Shown here: positions 1 through 6,659 of the stretch, piece by piece
Layout of the letters: the number at the start of each line of letters is the position of its first letter
Position numbering within the stretch: the stretch's first letter is position 1
Source of the DNA: Cristatella mucedo
Lineage: Eukaryota > Bryozoa > Phylactolaemata > Cristatellidae
Assembly (NCBI GenBank): GCA_009760855.2
Contig: WPIO01000131.1
Span: forward strand, 334,001 to 345,000
Length of the DNA: 11,000 bases
Direction: 5' to 3'
Made by a program: the position numbers and the translations under genes
The notes under the pieces: generated by a model
What the model was told of the DNA's origin: nothing
What the model saw: the letters and a program-made list of their open reading frames with translations, nothing else
Database searches by the model: none

Positions 1-23
1 CGACGAGCCGTCTCTATGAATGC

Positions 24-321
24 CTACAGCAGTGCAAGGGCAAATAAACACATGCACAGCCCAGTTTCGGCCACCGGCAGGGCGGACTCGTTCACTGCAT
101 AATATTCCCTGACACGAGCAGCACGTTTTCCTGGGTCACAGCCATTGTGGCAGCTCCCGGAGACAGCTGTTGGAACATCGAGCAGCATCTTCCTGCGGGC
201 TGCTGCCTCGCCGCCCTCGTACGCTGCGCTGACTGACGCCGCCATGCTGGTTGCTCCACCACCAAGCAGTGCAGCCAGAGCCACGGCGGCAGCAAAGAAC
301 GCCTTCGTTAGCTAGCCTCAT
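24..321 (-). pseudogene. Small secreted-protein-like frame with shifted start
   Basis: On the minus strand an open frame ending in TAG at 26-24 encodes an Ala/Leu-rich hydrophobic stretch (AFFAAAVALAALLGG) typical of a signal peptide. It is followed by an Ala-rich linker, a basic patch (AARRKM) and a short Cys-containing tail (SCHNGC and GLCMC). An ATG at 321-319 begins MRLANE in a different frame, and losing one base just before the hydrophobic stretch would join the two into about 100 residues. Either the copy is broken, the assembly has an extra G, or the start lies on an upstream exon spliced at a weak AG near 310. No family recognised. It lies downstream of, and on the same strand as, the AT-hook gene candidate. 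The function is unknown; secretion is inferred only from the hydrophobic N-terminus. Confidence 0.35.
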
Positions 322-364
322 ATGGCTGTCGCAGGTTCCCACGACTTGGCAGGTCAGACCAAAC

Positions 365-520
365 GCTACTGGGTCTTAGCATAGGGGTAGGGTGCATGCA
401 CTTCTCGACCCTGGGTTATAGAGTCGAGTCCTACAGAGGGCAATTCTTTATTGCCCCCTGCAAGCGAGAGCGATATTTCACGGCTCCTCTTCTGTCGCCT
501 ACATAAACGAGGCTCATTCC
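365..520 (+). mobile_element. tRNA-derived SINE, copy 1 (near full length)
   Basis: A polymerase III A-box-like segment (TAGCATAGGGG, 377-387) and a B-box-like segment (GAGTCGAGTCC, 421-431) have tRNA-like spacing. A tail at about 478-515 (CTCTTCTGTCGC ... ACATAAACGAGGCT) matches the tail of the best copy at 8464-8640. A perfect 7-bp hairpin (438-444 with 450-456, loop TCTTT) sits just after the B box; the best copy has a weaker hairpin at the same place. The copy is diverged and probably old and inactive. Confidence 0.6.
447..452 (-). promoter_or_regulatory. Possible polyadenylation signal AATAAA
   Basis: TTTATT on the plus strand reads AATAAA on the minus strand, about 200 bases beyond the candidate stop at 659-657 of the minus-strand gene. 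It lies inside the SINE copy, in its hairpin, so if used the signal was supplied by the repeat. A match this short may be chance. Confidence 0.2.
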
Positions 521-656
521 TTCACGCGCACACATACATGCACACGCAGAGAGAGATTCACCAGTTTCACTCGCGAGTTGTCCAGCACAAACGGTGGAGA
601 GCAGCAGTGCTGCCGGGCTGCCGTCACGCTCTCAGCGGAGCGGCGCAGGACACCGA

Positions 657-817
657 CTAAAAGGCCACTCGTCGGCGGCGCCTGAGACAAGCACAGCTGC
701 CGGGACCATCTCGAATCACACGGGGAGTGAAGCCTCTGCTCTGGCAAAACCAGACGGTGCGTGGGACTAATATCACTCTTAAGACATCCTGAGCCTCCTC
801 GTCACTCGACCCATCAT
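657..817 (-). CDS. Possible terminal exon, acidic then basic
   Basis: The acceptor TGCCGTGCTCCCAG ends at 818. Entered in phase 1, like the other exons of this gene, the frame reads DDGSSDEEAQDVL, the same Ser/Asp/Glu-rich style as the exons at 6140-5943 and 1872-1714. It continues about 53 codons to TAG at 659-657, ending in an Arg run (RRRRRVAF). The fit of frame and style suggests the 3' end of the AT-hook gene. A second acceptor (TGTGCTTGTCTCAG) inside it could instead start a separate short last exon. This is inference from splice pattern and composition only. Confidence 0.33.
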
Positions 818-867
818 CTGGGAGCACGGCATGACAGCACGGCACGGATCGGATAGAGAGCAGCCCT

Positions 868-915
868 CTAAGGGCATTATATAAATGCACTAATAGTATT
901 CTTATTGCTATCTCT
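868..915 (+). repeat. Possible retroposon 3' end (TATATAAAT plus AT-rich tail)
   Basis: GCATTATATAAATGCACT followed by a TAGTATTCTTATT-like tail resembles the ends of the LINE copies at 4391-4455 and 8849-8917 (TATA(C/T)AAATGT then ATTATTA). Only this short terminal motif is shared, so the assignment is weak. Confidence 0.25.
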
Positions 916-1069
916 AATAATTAAAGTGAGCAAGTCCATCACGCCGAAAGTCGGTGCACTTGCATCACATGGGAAGATGGCTCATTTCTGTGTCAAGCCA
1001 CAAGGTGGCGCAGCAGTGTCCTCTGCTACAAAACTACAATGACTCAGTCCATGGGCAGCGAGCTGCTCG

Positions 1070-1092
1070 TTAATAATAATAATAATATAATT
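1070..1092 (+). repeat. (TAA)n microsatellite
   Basis: A short AT-rich trinucleotide run of TAATAATAATAATAAT type. Similar short runs occur at 7992-8008 and near 6750-6765. Confidence 0.7.
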
Positions 1093-1182
1093 AGCAACAG
1101 TTCGGATCGATATCAGCAGCCCACTCAGTCACGGTGCTAATAGGAGCACAAGCTCGACGACACGCTTGGAACACTGCAGCCT
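1091..1182 (-). CDS. Alternative candidate terminal exon
   Basis: After an AG at 1184-1183 (GACGACGGCAG, weak pyrimidine tract) a phase-1 frame runs 30 codons to TAA at 1093-1091, including TEWAADIDPNCC. It directly follows the AT-hook exon at 1517-1431 on the same strand and fits its splice phase, so it could be an alternative end for that gene. The length is short enough to arise by chance. Confidence 0.18.
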
Positions 1183-1430
1183 CTGCCGTCGTCGGACACA
1201 GAGCCAGTGGAGCAAGCCGTACTGACTCGGTCGGTCAGCAGTCGCATTGACTCGTCGGACGGGTGGAGGGAGGGGCTCGCCGTGATCCGTCAGCCCGTGA
1301 TCTCGACGACTGGCCAAGCCCGGACAGCAAGCTCGCAGCCAGGAAGCTTGACAGCCGGTCGGAGCCGACGGGCCAAACGCATGCCACGGTCGCAGCGGCC
1401 GGCCAAGAGCTGTCGCAGGCACGCACTCAC

Positions 1431-1517
1431 TCTGCTGCTCTGCAGCCGCGCCCGAAGGAGGCTGCTGGTCGGATTTTCTCGGTCGCCCGCGCTTTCGCTG
1501 CACACGAGTCTCAACGG
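1431..1517 (-). CDS. AT-hook exon B of minus-strand chromatin-type gene
   Basis: The exon is bounded by a good acceptor (TTTTGTTTTGCTGTAG, AG at 1519-1518) and a consensus donor (GTGAGT at 1430-1425). At 87 bases (29 codons) it enters and leaves in phase 1. It encodes VETRVQRKRGRPRKSDQQPP and then an Ala/Gln-rich tail. The core RKRGRPRK is a textbook AT-hook, a minor-groove binder of AT-rich DNA found in HMGA and many chromatin proteins. The preceding exon (1872-1714) is acidic, repeating the acidic-then-AT-hook order seen at 6140-5693. The protein is presumably nuclear; its family was not recognised. Confidence 0.6.
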
Positions 1518-1713
1518 CTACAGCAAAACAAAATGGCGCTGCCAGTGACTAGCTGCACCTGCCCACGGGTGCAGCCAGTGGGCTGCGCAGCAACATGCGT
1601 TCGTCTCGCCCACCAGTTCAGCAAACGAGATGAGCAGCTGGTGGCGAGTGGGGAATTCGAACGCTGCAGCTTGCTCGTTCGTTCGTCCACGGATAGCTGC
1701 TGCTGCCTTATAC

Positions 1714-1872
1714 CTGCTGCTCCAGCAGGCTTCGGCCACTGGTTTTTCTCGTCCTCGTTGACAAGTTCGCTTGCGTCGCGATTAGCCGAACTGTCCGAGC
1801 TGTGTGAGTCTTCTCCTTTTGCACCAAGATTCTCATATTCACCGCCGTACATCGTCGGGTCGTCACCAGCCT
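1714..1872 (-). CDS. Acidic exon preceding AT-hook exon B
   Basis: The acceptor TACTGCATTTCAG (AG at 1874-1873) and donor CAG|GTATAAG (GT at 1713-1712) bound 159 bases (53 codons), in phase 1 at both ends. The product is disordered and rich in Ser, Asp, Glu and Asn: it contains TMYGGEYENLGAKGEDSHSS and ELVNEDEKNQWPKPAGAAG. The plus strand across the same DNA is also open, but there it is a low-complexity antisense reading without splice support. No enzyme domain is visible. It probably links DNA-binding motifs in the same protein as the AT-hook exons. Confidence 0.58.
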
Positions 1873-1879
1873 CTGAAAT

Positions 1880-2340
1880 GCAGTACCGGGGTAACCTCCG
1901 AAATAAGGCAGGTAGGTCCAAAAGAAATGGTCAATTTTTTCAAAATTCCCGTATTAAAGATAAACTAGTTATAAATGCAAGCTCAAATTTTGGTGGTTGT
2001 AAGATGACTGGAACATGGTCAATAAAATTATTATGTAAGACCTAGTTTAACCGGAAGTTGTACACAAAGCTCAACAAAATAATTTTCTTTGACAAGTAAC
2101 TGAGCCGGAACTGCGGTTTTCTGGTGAACTCTGCGAATATAAGCTACTCAGCCCTAAACGGACCCTCAAAAAAATAACTGGAGAATAATAAAACGCAAAA
2201 ATTTCTCGGAAATGACATGCCCCTCGAGGTCACACGTCCGACTGATAGTTTAACAAGATCATAAAAGAGTAAACCCCTTATCGGCAGGGTGCCTAGTCCT
2301 GCCTCTGCTTCCCTGCCCCGCCCATAGCAGCCGGCGACCC
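1880..2340. other. Stretch without supported gene
   Basis: AT-rich sequence upstream (minus sense) of the acidic exon, read as intron. Short minus frames here carry no motif and no well-placed splice sites. Confidence 0.4.
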
Positions 2341-2365
2341 ACTCCATATATACTTGGCAGAAACC

Positions 2366-2430
2366 TGTTTACATTGGTGTGTTTACATCGGATCACAAAC
2401 AGGAATTGACTGTCATTCGGCCAGTAAACA
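2366..2430 (+). promoter_or_regulatory. Cluster of three forkhead-type sites
   Basis: TGTTTAC occurs at 2366-2372 and again at 2380-2386 (14 bases apart, both followed by AT). Its complement GTAAACA occurs at 2424-2430 (GTAAACAAAC). This is the core recognised by FOX-family factors. Three exact cores within 65 bases, in a candidate intron, could be an enhancer. No functional evidence is visible. Confidence 0.3.
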
Positions 2431-2459
2431 AACATTAGGGATAATATATTGAGAATTTG

Positions 2460-2594
2460 CTGCTGCCGCGCCGCCTTAACTAAGGAGTCCATTATCACGG
2501 CACCGCATGAATCCTGGGACAGCTGATCCAGTTCCTGTAGCTGCCATAACGCACGAGGCGACGGCCGCGAGCGGTCCTTTGTATGTTGATTCAT
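2460..2594 (-). other. Uncertain coding-like minus frame
   Basis: An open frame beginning MNQHTKDRSRPSPRALWQL continues with a moderately coding-like stretch (ELDQLSQDSCGAV, MDSLVKAARQQQ). No domain is recognised. An AG (GCAGCTACAG) sits inside it, but no matching donor in the phase of the neighbouring gene was found. It may be an extra exon of the AT-hook gene or chance. Confidence 0.2.
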
Positions 2595-2599
2595 TTCTA

Positions 2600-3420
2600 T
2601 TCAAGGAAATTTACGCGATTTCAAGTTCTCATTTATGTCGTTAATAGTTAGATATTTGTATTGGCGAATGCCGGTGAGCCTGGCTGTAGCCTGGATTGCC
2701 GGCCTGAGGTATGAGACCTATCGCGGATATGATCTGCTTAGGCTGTATAAGGATCTTGTTAGGTTGACCTATTCCCAAGATCCATATTTATCTATCTATC
2801 GAATATGTTGAATGTTCGTGCGATGATAGCGTTTCCTAGTGCTGCCTCTTGGTTATAGCTTGGAGCTCTCAAGTTTATCTGCAAACGACAGTCCAATGCC
2901 TGCTGTCATTTATGTCATATCTCTTAAAATAATGATCCGATAACCTTACAACTTTGGAGTATATGATTGATTGTAGTTACATAATCATTCCAGCCTTCTC
3001 GCATGCATATTGGACCTCAGTAGATAGACTTGTTTTGCTCAAAACTGGCTGTGTTTGTCGTGCTAAGCCTTTGTCATCCTTTCTCTCACATGGCGTAAAA
3101 ATGTCACAGGTAGGCTACTTGTGACCCAATCAACGTGAAATTCGAAGTGCATGCTCCTAAGTATGTGTTTCGATGTTGTATGGCGACAAATATAGTAACA
3201 CTCTTGTTATTGCATGTCACCTACATGCTTTGGCACCTTAAGTTGGGTTCTCTGAGTGCTGTCACAGCAGTAGTACATGGTACCTGGTAAATTGTAAGTT
3301 TTTTGTGGAGGGAGAGTCTCCAGTCGAGTGTCTTGCATTTTTTGAGCGGTTTGCCATATTTCTACAATGACATTTTTAGAATCGGAAAACTGAGGAGCTG
3401 CCTTTTACCAGCAGTGCTAT
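2600..3420. other. Gene-free stretch
   Basis: About 800 bases of AT-rich sequence with no open frame longer than about 60 codons on either strand, no RNA gene and no recognisable mobile element. Best read as intron or intergenic DNA. Confidence 0.5.
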
Positions 3421-3423
3421 ACG

Positions 3424-3457
3424 TGACCTTGGACTTTTAAAGGTCACAAGAAGGTCA
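3424..3457 (+). promoter_or_regulatory. Nuclear-receptor half-site cluster (DR5 plus inverted half site)
   Basis: AGGTCA at 3441-3446 and 3452-3457 is a direct repeat with a five-base spacer, the arrangement bound by retinoic-acid receptor type heterodimers. TGACCT at 3424-3429 (in the context TGACCTTGG) adds an inverted half site with the extended form bound by ERR/SF-1 type receptors. Similar GACCTT/AGGTCA-rich strings also occur in dispersed repeats of some marine invertebrates, so this may be repeat debris. Confidence 0.3.
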
Positions 3458-3570
3458 AAACAGCAGCTATATCACATCAAACGATAGCTAATGCTACCAG
3501 TGTTCTTCGTGCCAATTTGCATGCCATTCAGTTTACTGGTCTTCGTACAATATTTTATAAATGTGCTTTT

Positions 3571-3630
3571 GGAGGGACAACTCCCCCTATTGGCGGCCAT
3601 TTTGGGAGATAACTCCTACTACTGGCCGAC
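3571..3630 (+). repeat. Imperfect direct repeat pair
   Basis: GGAGGGACAACTCCCCCTA and TGGGAGATAACTCCTACTA, each followed by TGGC or CTGGCC, lie about 33 bases apart and share the GGAG..(A/T)AACTCC pattern, itself a small imperfect palindrome. Possibly the remnant of a tandem duplication or of a small palindromic repeat. Confidence 0.35.
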
Positions 3631-3728
3631 TTACCCCCTTACTTACGGCTCAGCAGGGCAGGCAAAGAAGCAAGGTCAAACACAGTGTAGCAACACAGCG
3701 ACCAGCACACCGCAGGATATAGCAGAAT

Positions 3729-3807
3729 GCATCTGCAGCCTGACCTAAATGAGCTGACCAACATGTGGCCTGAGCAGAGGCCCGAGGCATCTGCATCCTG
3801 GTCTAAA
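3729..3807 (+). repeat. Short direct repeat
   Basis: GCATCTGCAGCCTGACCTAAA (from 3729) and GCATCTGCATCCTGGTCTAAA (from 3787) differ at three positions with starts 58 bases apart. The surrounding open frames on both strands show no domain, so this region is annotated as non-coding repeat. Confidence 0.4.
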
Positions 3808-3809
3808 AC

Positions 3810-4390
3810 GCAGGCATTGAAACGTGATCTAACTGGCCAGCCACCCTGCTGCTTTGGCAGCCAGGTATAATTAAATGACAGCTTAAGATAATTTAATGCT
3901 CCCGACCCAGGTCGAGAGCCTGAGTCCTGAGGCAGACGATCCTTTGTTTTCAGCTGCAAGCAGAGAGATATCTGCTGCTCATCTGCTGCTATATACAGCG
4001 CCGGCCCAAAAAAATGGCCCCCCATCAAGGGCCCCTTTATGAGTTCCACTGAGCGCCATTCCTCATTAACTGCACAAACTAGTTAGAGAATACTAGTAAA
4101 AAAAGTTTTTCTATCAAATGATATAGAATAGGGCTCATAAACTTCACCCTCTGCCGTACGTTGACGCTTTAATGGAGACAAGTCACAAATCACCAGTGAT
4201 GGGGCCACTGGAGTTTTCTCACCACTCCCACACCTAGGATTTGGTGTCCAGGTAAACATGACCAGCCTGCTACAGCGAATTGCACAGGTCCGGATGCAAT
4301 TACAATCCTTCTGGTAATCAGCTAAGACGTTTTAGGTTCAGATAGAACATGCTACCACTAACCATTCGATCGTGCTTCCTTTTTGGCAAA
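3810..4390. other. Stretch without supported gene
   Basis: A minus frame (to 4049) and a 41-codon plus frame (4199-4321, containing GHWSFLTTPTPRIWCPGKH) are open, but neither has a recognisable domain, a convincing start or paired splice sites. Probably non-coding. Confidence 0.35.
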
Positions 4391-4455
4391 TGTAGAGTGC
4401 CTAGAAAGAGATTAAGTTCTCAGAAGATGCTATACAAATGTATTATTACTTATTT
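4391..4455 (+). mobile_element. LINE 3' end, copy A
   Basis: GTGCCTAGAAAGAGATTAAG followed by TTCT, then GCTATACAAATG and an ATTATTA-type tail, matches the segment at 8849-8917 base for base at roughly 25 of the first 30 positions. That segment directly follows the coding end of a non-LTR reverse transcriptase remnant. This copy has no recognisable reverse transcriptase upstream, so it is a 5'-truncated insertion. Confidence 0.5.
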
Positions 4456-4654
4456 ACGAACTTCTGACTACACGAGCAGCTCACTGCCTGTAGACTCACT
4501 TCGCAGAGTCTACTATGACTCAGCAAAGCAAATTACGCTTCTATTGCATGTCACTCCCGGAAAAAACTGGTCACAGAGGACAACTCTGCGCCATCTTGCC
4601 ACGTAAAGCAAGTGCTCCATCAAAAGGACAGGCTTTCTCACTTTAATTAGTCAA

Positions 4655-4800
4655 GATCTCTCCTTTTGGGGTAACCCAAAAGATCTTGCTCTTCACGACC
4701 GATGTCGTAGGTACCTTTATAGCCAACTGCAAATGGTATTGATAGCCGTTAAGGCTCTCCAGTCGCTATATAAATGAGGCTGTTAATTTAGCTAACATTT
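4655..4800 (+). mobile_element. tRNA-derived SINE, copy 2 (diverged)
   Basis: TTGGGGTAACCC and then CTTCACGACC correspond to the TGGGTAAGG and CTTTCACGACC of the copy at 8464-8640. The tail GTTAAGGCTCTCCAGTCGCT then (A)AATGAGGCTGTTAATTTAGC matches that copy's tail. The B-box region is not recognisable. The 5' part also forms an imperfect hairpin (CTTTTGGG with CCCAAAAG, arms extended by AGATC/GATCT). Confidence 0.5.
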
Positions 4801-5007
4801 TTTAACTGCAAGTAGTCATTCGTCAGTTATGCAACCGCAATGGCGTCGTCAGAAATGCACTCCAACTCGGTTTAAATCATTGCTGGAAGTATCGATCGGC
4901 AGTATTTTGCCATTATTAGTGTGGGCCGCCGCTTTTGCAATAGAATTAGTGACTGATACAACTGCTTAAAGCTGCTTGATTTAAGATCATGACCGACATC
5001 TTACTAG

Positions 5008-5677
5008 AATTTTGGGACTTACTCTACCACTCCTATCCAAACAGCTTCCTTCGATATTTTTGTAAGTAAAACAAGTGAATTGACTAAACCGAGTGCCCAC
5101 GAGTGTACTACACTGGGATCACGCCCACGAGCAGATGCCGGGATGTATCCAGCTGATGGACAGGCAGGTTTAACAGCAACTACAAGTACACAGGTTTCAC
5201 ATACACAACTGAATCTGGCTACGATTAAGAGAGAAGCACTGGATGTACTATTGAACAAAGCAAACCCAGCCCAGGCAACATTGAGCTTCGCCGTACGAAC
5301 ACAATAGCCGGCAGCAGCAGGGGAGAGGCAGAATCCATGGAAGGGTCTGCTCAAAAAACACCACATTTAGCCAGGAGCCGTGATGGCGCAACGATACTAC
5401 AACTTCGAGCAAAACAGGATTTGGCCAGGGTGAGTAAGACTACAGCCGACGAGCTAAATGCAAAGGCCTGCAAAATAAAGAGCTGGAAGCATTGGCTACA
5501 GGAATAGCTGGTTCGAAGCAGTGGTCAAGAAAAGGGGCAAAATGCAGGCAAAAACCGAGAGATGCATGTGCTCGTGCGCACACACACACACACACACTCT
5601 CTCTCTTGCTGCCAGTCAGATTTACGGCCAGCACCGACAAGCTTCGCAAGCGACGAGCGCAGAAAGCTCGGCATTAG
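5008..5677 (+). pseudogene. Coding-like sequence running through three frames
   Basis: One frame is open from 5008 to 5310, contains SKTSELTKPSAHECTTLGS and NLATIKREALDVLLNKANPA, and ends in TAG. A second frame, open from 5229 to 5506, continues the style with EAESMEGSAQKTPHLARS and LRAKQDLARVSKTTADELNA. A third frame, from 5477, reads KELEALATGIAGSKQWSRKG and runs through the CA microsatellite to 5677. Each hand-over is what a frameshift in one former protein would give. A GGTGAGTAAG near 5428 could instead be a splice donor. No ATG opens the first frame and no family is recognised; a decayed host gene or retroelement gag-like ORF are both possible. Confidence 0.35.
5579..5607 (+). repeat. 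(CA)n(CT)n microsatellite
   Basis: About nine CA units are followed directly by about five CT units. On the minus strand it lies just downstream of the AT-hook exon at 5797-5693, within its presumed intron, as a GA/GT run. Confidence 0.9.
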
Positions 5678-5692
5678 GCCTCGCAAGCCCAC

Positions 5693-5797
5693 CGAGCTCA
5701 TCGCTGACTTCATCGTAAGACTCGGCGGCTGCCGGAGCCGAAACGGCGATCTTCTTGGGGCGACCTCGCTTCCTCTTCGGCATCATTGGCGCGGCGG
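5693..5797 (-). CDS. AT-hook exon A of minus-strand chromatin-type gene
   Basis: A very strong acceptor (CTGTCCTTCCCCCTCAG, AG at 5799-5798) opens the exon in phase 1. The frame reads AAAPMMPKRKRGRPKKIAVS and then an Ala-rich and acidic stretch (ESYDEVSDELG). PKRKRGRPKK is a canonical AT-hook with extra basic residues that may double as a nuclear localisation signal. The best phase-1 donor is GTGGGC at 5692, giving 105 bases (35 codons); otherwise the frame stays open to a TAA near 5631. An internal ATG-ATG pair at 5786-5781 is also in frame and could be an alternative start. The function is presumably binding of AT-rich DNA in chromatin; the family is not recognised. Confidence 0.6.
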
Positions 5798-5942
5798 CTG
5801 AGGGGGAAGGACAGAGGGTAGTGGCACGCTAATCGATGAGCGATCGGGGCGAGCTTGCCTGCCTCAAATCACGAGCGCGGTGGGTGGGGGGGGCGAGGCA
5901 GCAGTGGCAAAAAAATGCGCCCACAAGTTGCTGCCTGTCTAC

Positions 5943-6140
5943 CGGCTTCGGCACTGGCTGACTCCTCGTCATCTGAGCTTCGCTGCTTGTCCCCGGTGTC
6001 ACTTCCGTACTGCTGTTCATCGAAGTCGACCGGATCTGCAAAGCGAGCTCGCCGCTGCACGATGTGCGCGACCGGGGCCGGCCTTGCGCGCTCGGCAGCA
6101 GTGCTGCCAGAGGAGCTGGGGCGTGGTGGTGGATCGATGG
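5943..6140 (-). CDS. Acidic exon preceding AT-hook exon A
   Basis: The acceptor is GCGCACAG (AG at 6142-6141). The frame entered in phase 1 reads Pro/Ser-rich sequence, then RARPAPVAHIVQRRARF and then an acidic block (DPVDFDEQQYGSD, DKQRSSDDEESASAEAG). At 198 bases (66 codons) it exits in phase 1 at GTAGAC (GT at 5942-5941), a weak donor; other phase-1 GTs nearby (GTGCCG, GTGGGC, GTGACA) are possible. The Ser/Asp/Glu-rich composition suggests a disordered, possibly CK2-phosphorylated linker, which is inference. The intron to exon A would be 145 bases. Confidence 0.52.
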
Positions 6141-6223
6141 CTGTGCGCAGCGATGAACCGAATGCGGGGCGATGGCACAGCAAAGGATCGAACAAGAGGC
6201 GATGGCACAGCGATGGCTCTCAC
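6141..6223 (-). repeat. Intron 1 built from a roughly 30-bp tandem repeat
   Basis: On the plus strand GGCGATGGCACAGC occurs at 6168-6181 and exactly 30 bases later at 6198-6211; a related GATCGATGGCTGTGCGCAGC precedes them at 6132. The presumed 83-base intron therefore consists almost wholly of diverged repeat units. Because the unit is a multiple of three, the intron can be read through without a stop, giving a Cys/Ala/Ile-rich repeat, so intron retention cannot be excluded. Confidence 0.5.
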
Positions 6224-6296
6224 CACTGTCGGCAGGCTTGGCAATCGACTTGTCCTCCTCGTCCTCACGCTTCAGTAACATCCTGCCCTTCGGCAT
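6224..6296 (-). CDS. Start exon of minus-strand AT-hook gene
   Basis: The ATG at 6296-6294 has a good Kozak context (G at -3). It starts MPKGRMLLKREDEEDKSIAK, a charged N-terminus, and ends in phase 1 at the donor GTGAGA (6223-6218). Joining to the acceptor at 6141 restores the acidic frame of the next exon exactly. The frame is also open upstream to about 6396, with two strong acceptors there (TCTCCCCCTTTTCCTAG ending near 6374 and CCACTTTTCCTGCAG near 6327). A preceding exon and an earlier start are therefore possible; the ATG was chosen for its context. Confidence 0.5.
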
Positions 6297-6403
6297 GGCT
6301 GGCGTCGGTGCAGAGCTGTGGAATCCCTGCAGGAAAAGTGGGCGCCCGCCAGTCGCAAGAGCTGATACAGGCCTAGGAAAAGGGGGAGATGGCTACTGAG
6401 GAT

Positions 6404-6414
6404 GGGGGGGGGGG
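6404..6414 (+). repeat. Poly-G run (11 G)
   Basis: Eleven G in a row, just upstream (minus sense, as poly-C) of the pyrimidine-rich acceptor region before the start exon. A second eight-G run lies at 5886-5893 in intron 2. Confidence 0.9.
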
Positions 6415-6559
6415 CTTGAGGGGCCGGGTGCCTTCTTAGGTGCATGCCAGGCAAATTGCAGCCCGGTACAAACGATCGGTCCTCATGCGATTGGCTGCCC
6501 ACGGCAAGAACAAGGGCATTACATCCACCCTTGACCTTGACAGCTCCGAGTATTATAGG

Positions 6560-6655
6560 TGTTCTCTCTTTGCGACCTGGGCAGCGGCTCCGAATCAGCA
6601 TAGTGAAAGTAGCTAAGGCTCTTCTGCTGATGGATCAAGAAGGCTGCTAAATCAT
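6560..6655 (+). mobile_element. tRNA-derived SINE, copy 3 (internally deleted)
   Basis: TTTGCGACCTGGG, then GGCTCCGAATCAGC (a degenerate B box at about 6585-6598), then the tail GCTAAGGCTCTTCTGCTGAT and AAGAAGGCTGCTAAATCA. These match the order of blocks in the copy at 8464-8640, but the head and the segment between B box and tail are shortened. It lies a few hundred bases upstream of the start exon of the minus-strand gene, in the opposite orientation. Confidence 0.5.
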
Positions 6656-6659
6656 CTGC

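Noticed and set aside
1652-1720. Minus-strand tRNA suggested by GTTCGAATTCC
   Set aside because: No A box at the right distance and no tRNA fold; it is part of an intron and exon region.
1263-2045. 260-codon plus-strand open frame, the longest in the window
   Set aside because: It is antisense to the two exons with good splice sites and an AT-hook, shows no domain, and has low-complexity Ser/Ala/Arg content typical of a GC-rich antisense shadow.
5372-5392. SINE head suggested by GAGCCGTGATGGC
   Set aside because: Thirteen bases match the start of the best SINE but the following sequence does not; it lies inside a coding-like frame and is probably chance.
5829-6296. 155-codon minus frame read without splicing
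   Set aside because: It starts as the true first exon but then reads through the repeat intron and in the wrong frame across the acidic exon; the spliced frame is more protein-like and reaches an AT-hook.
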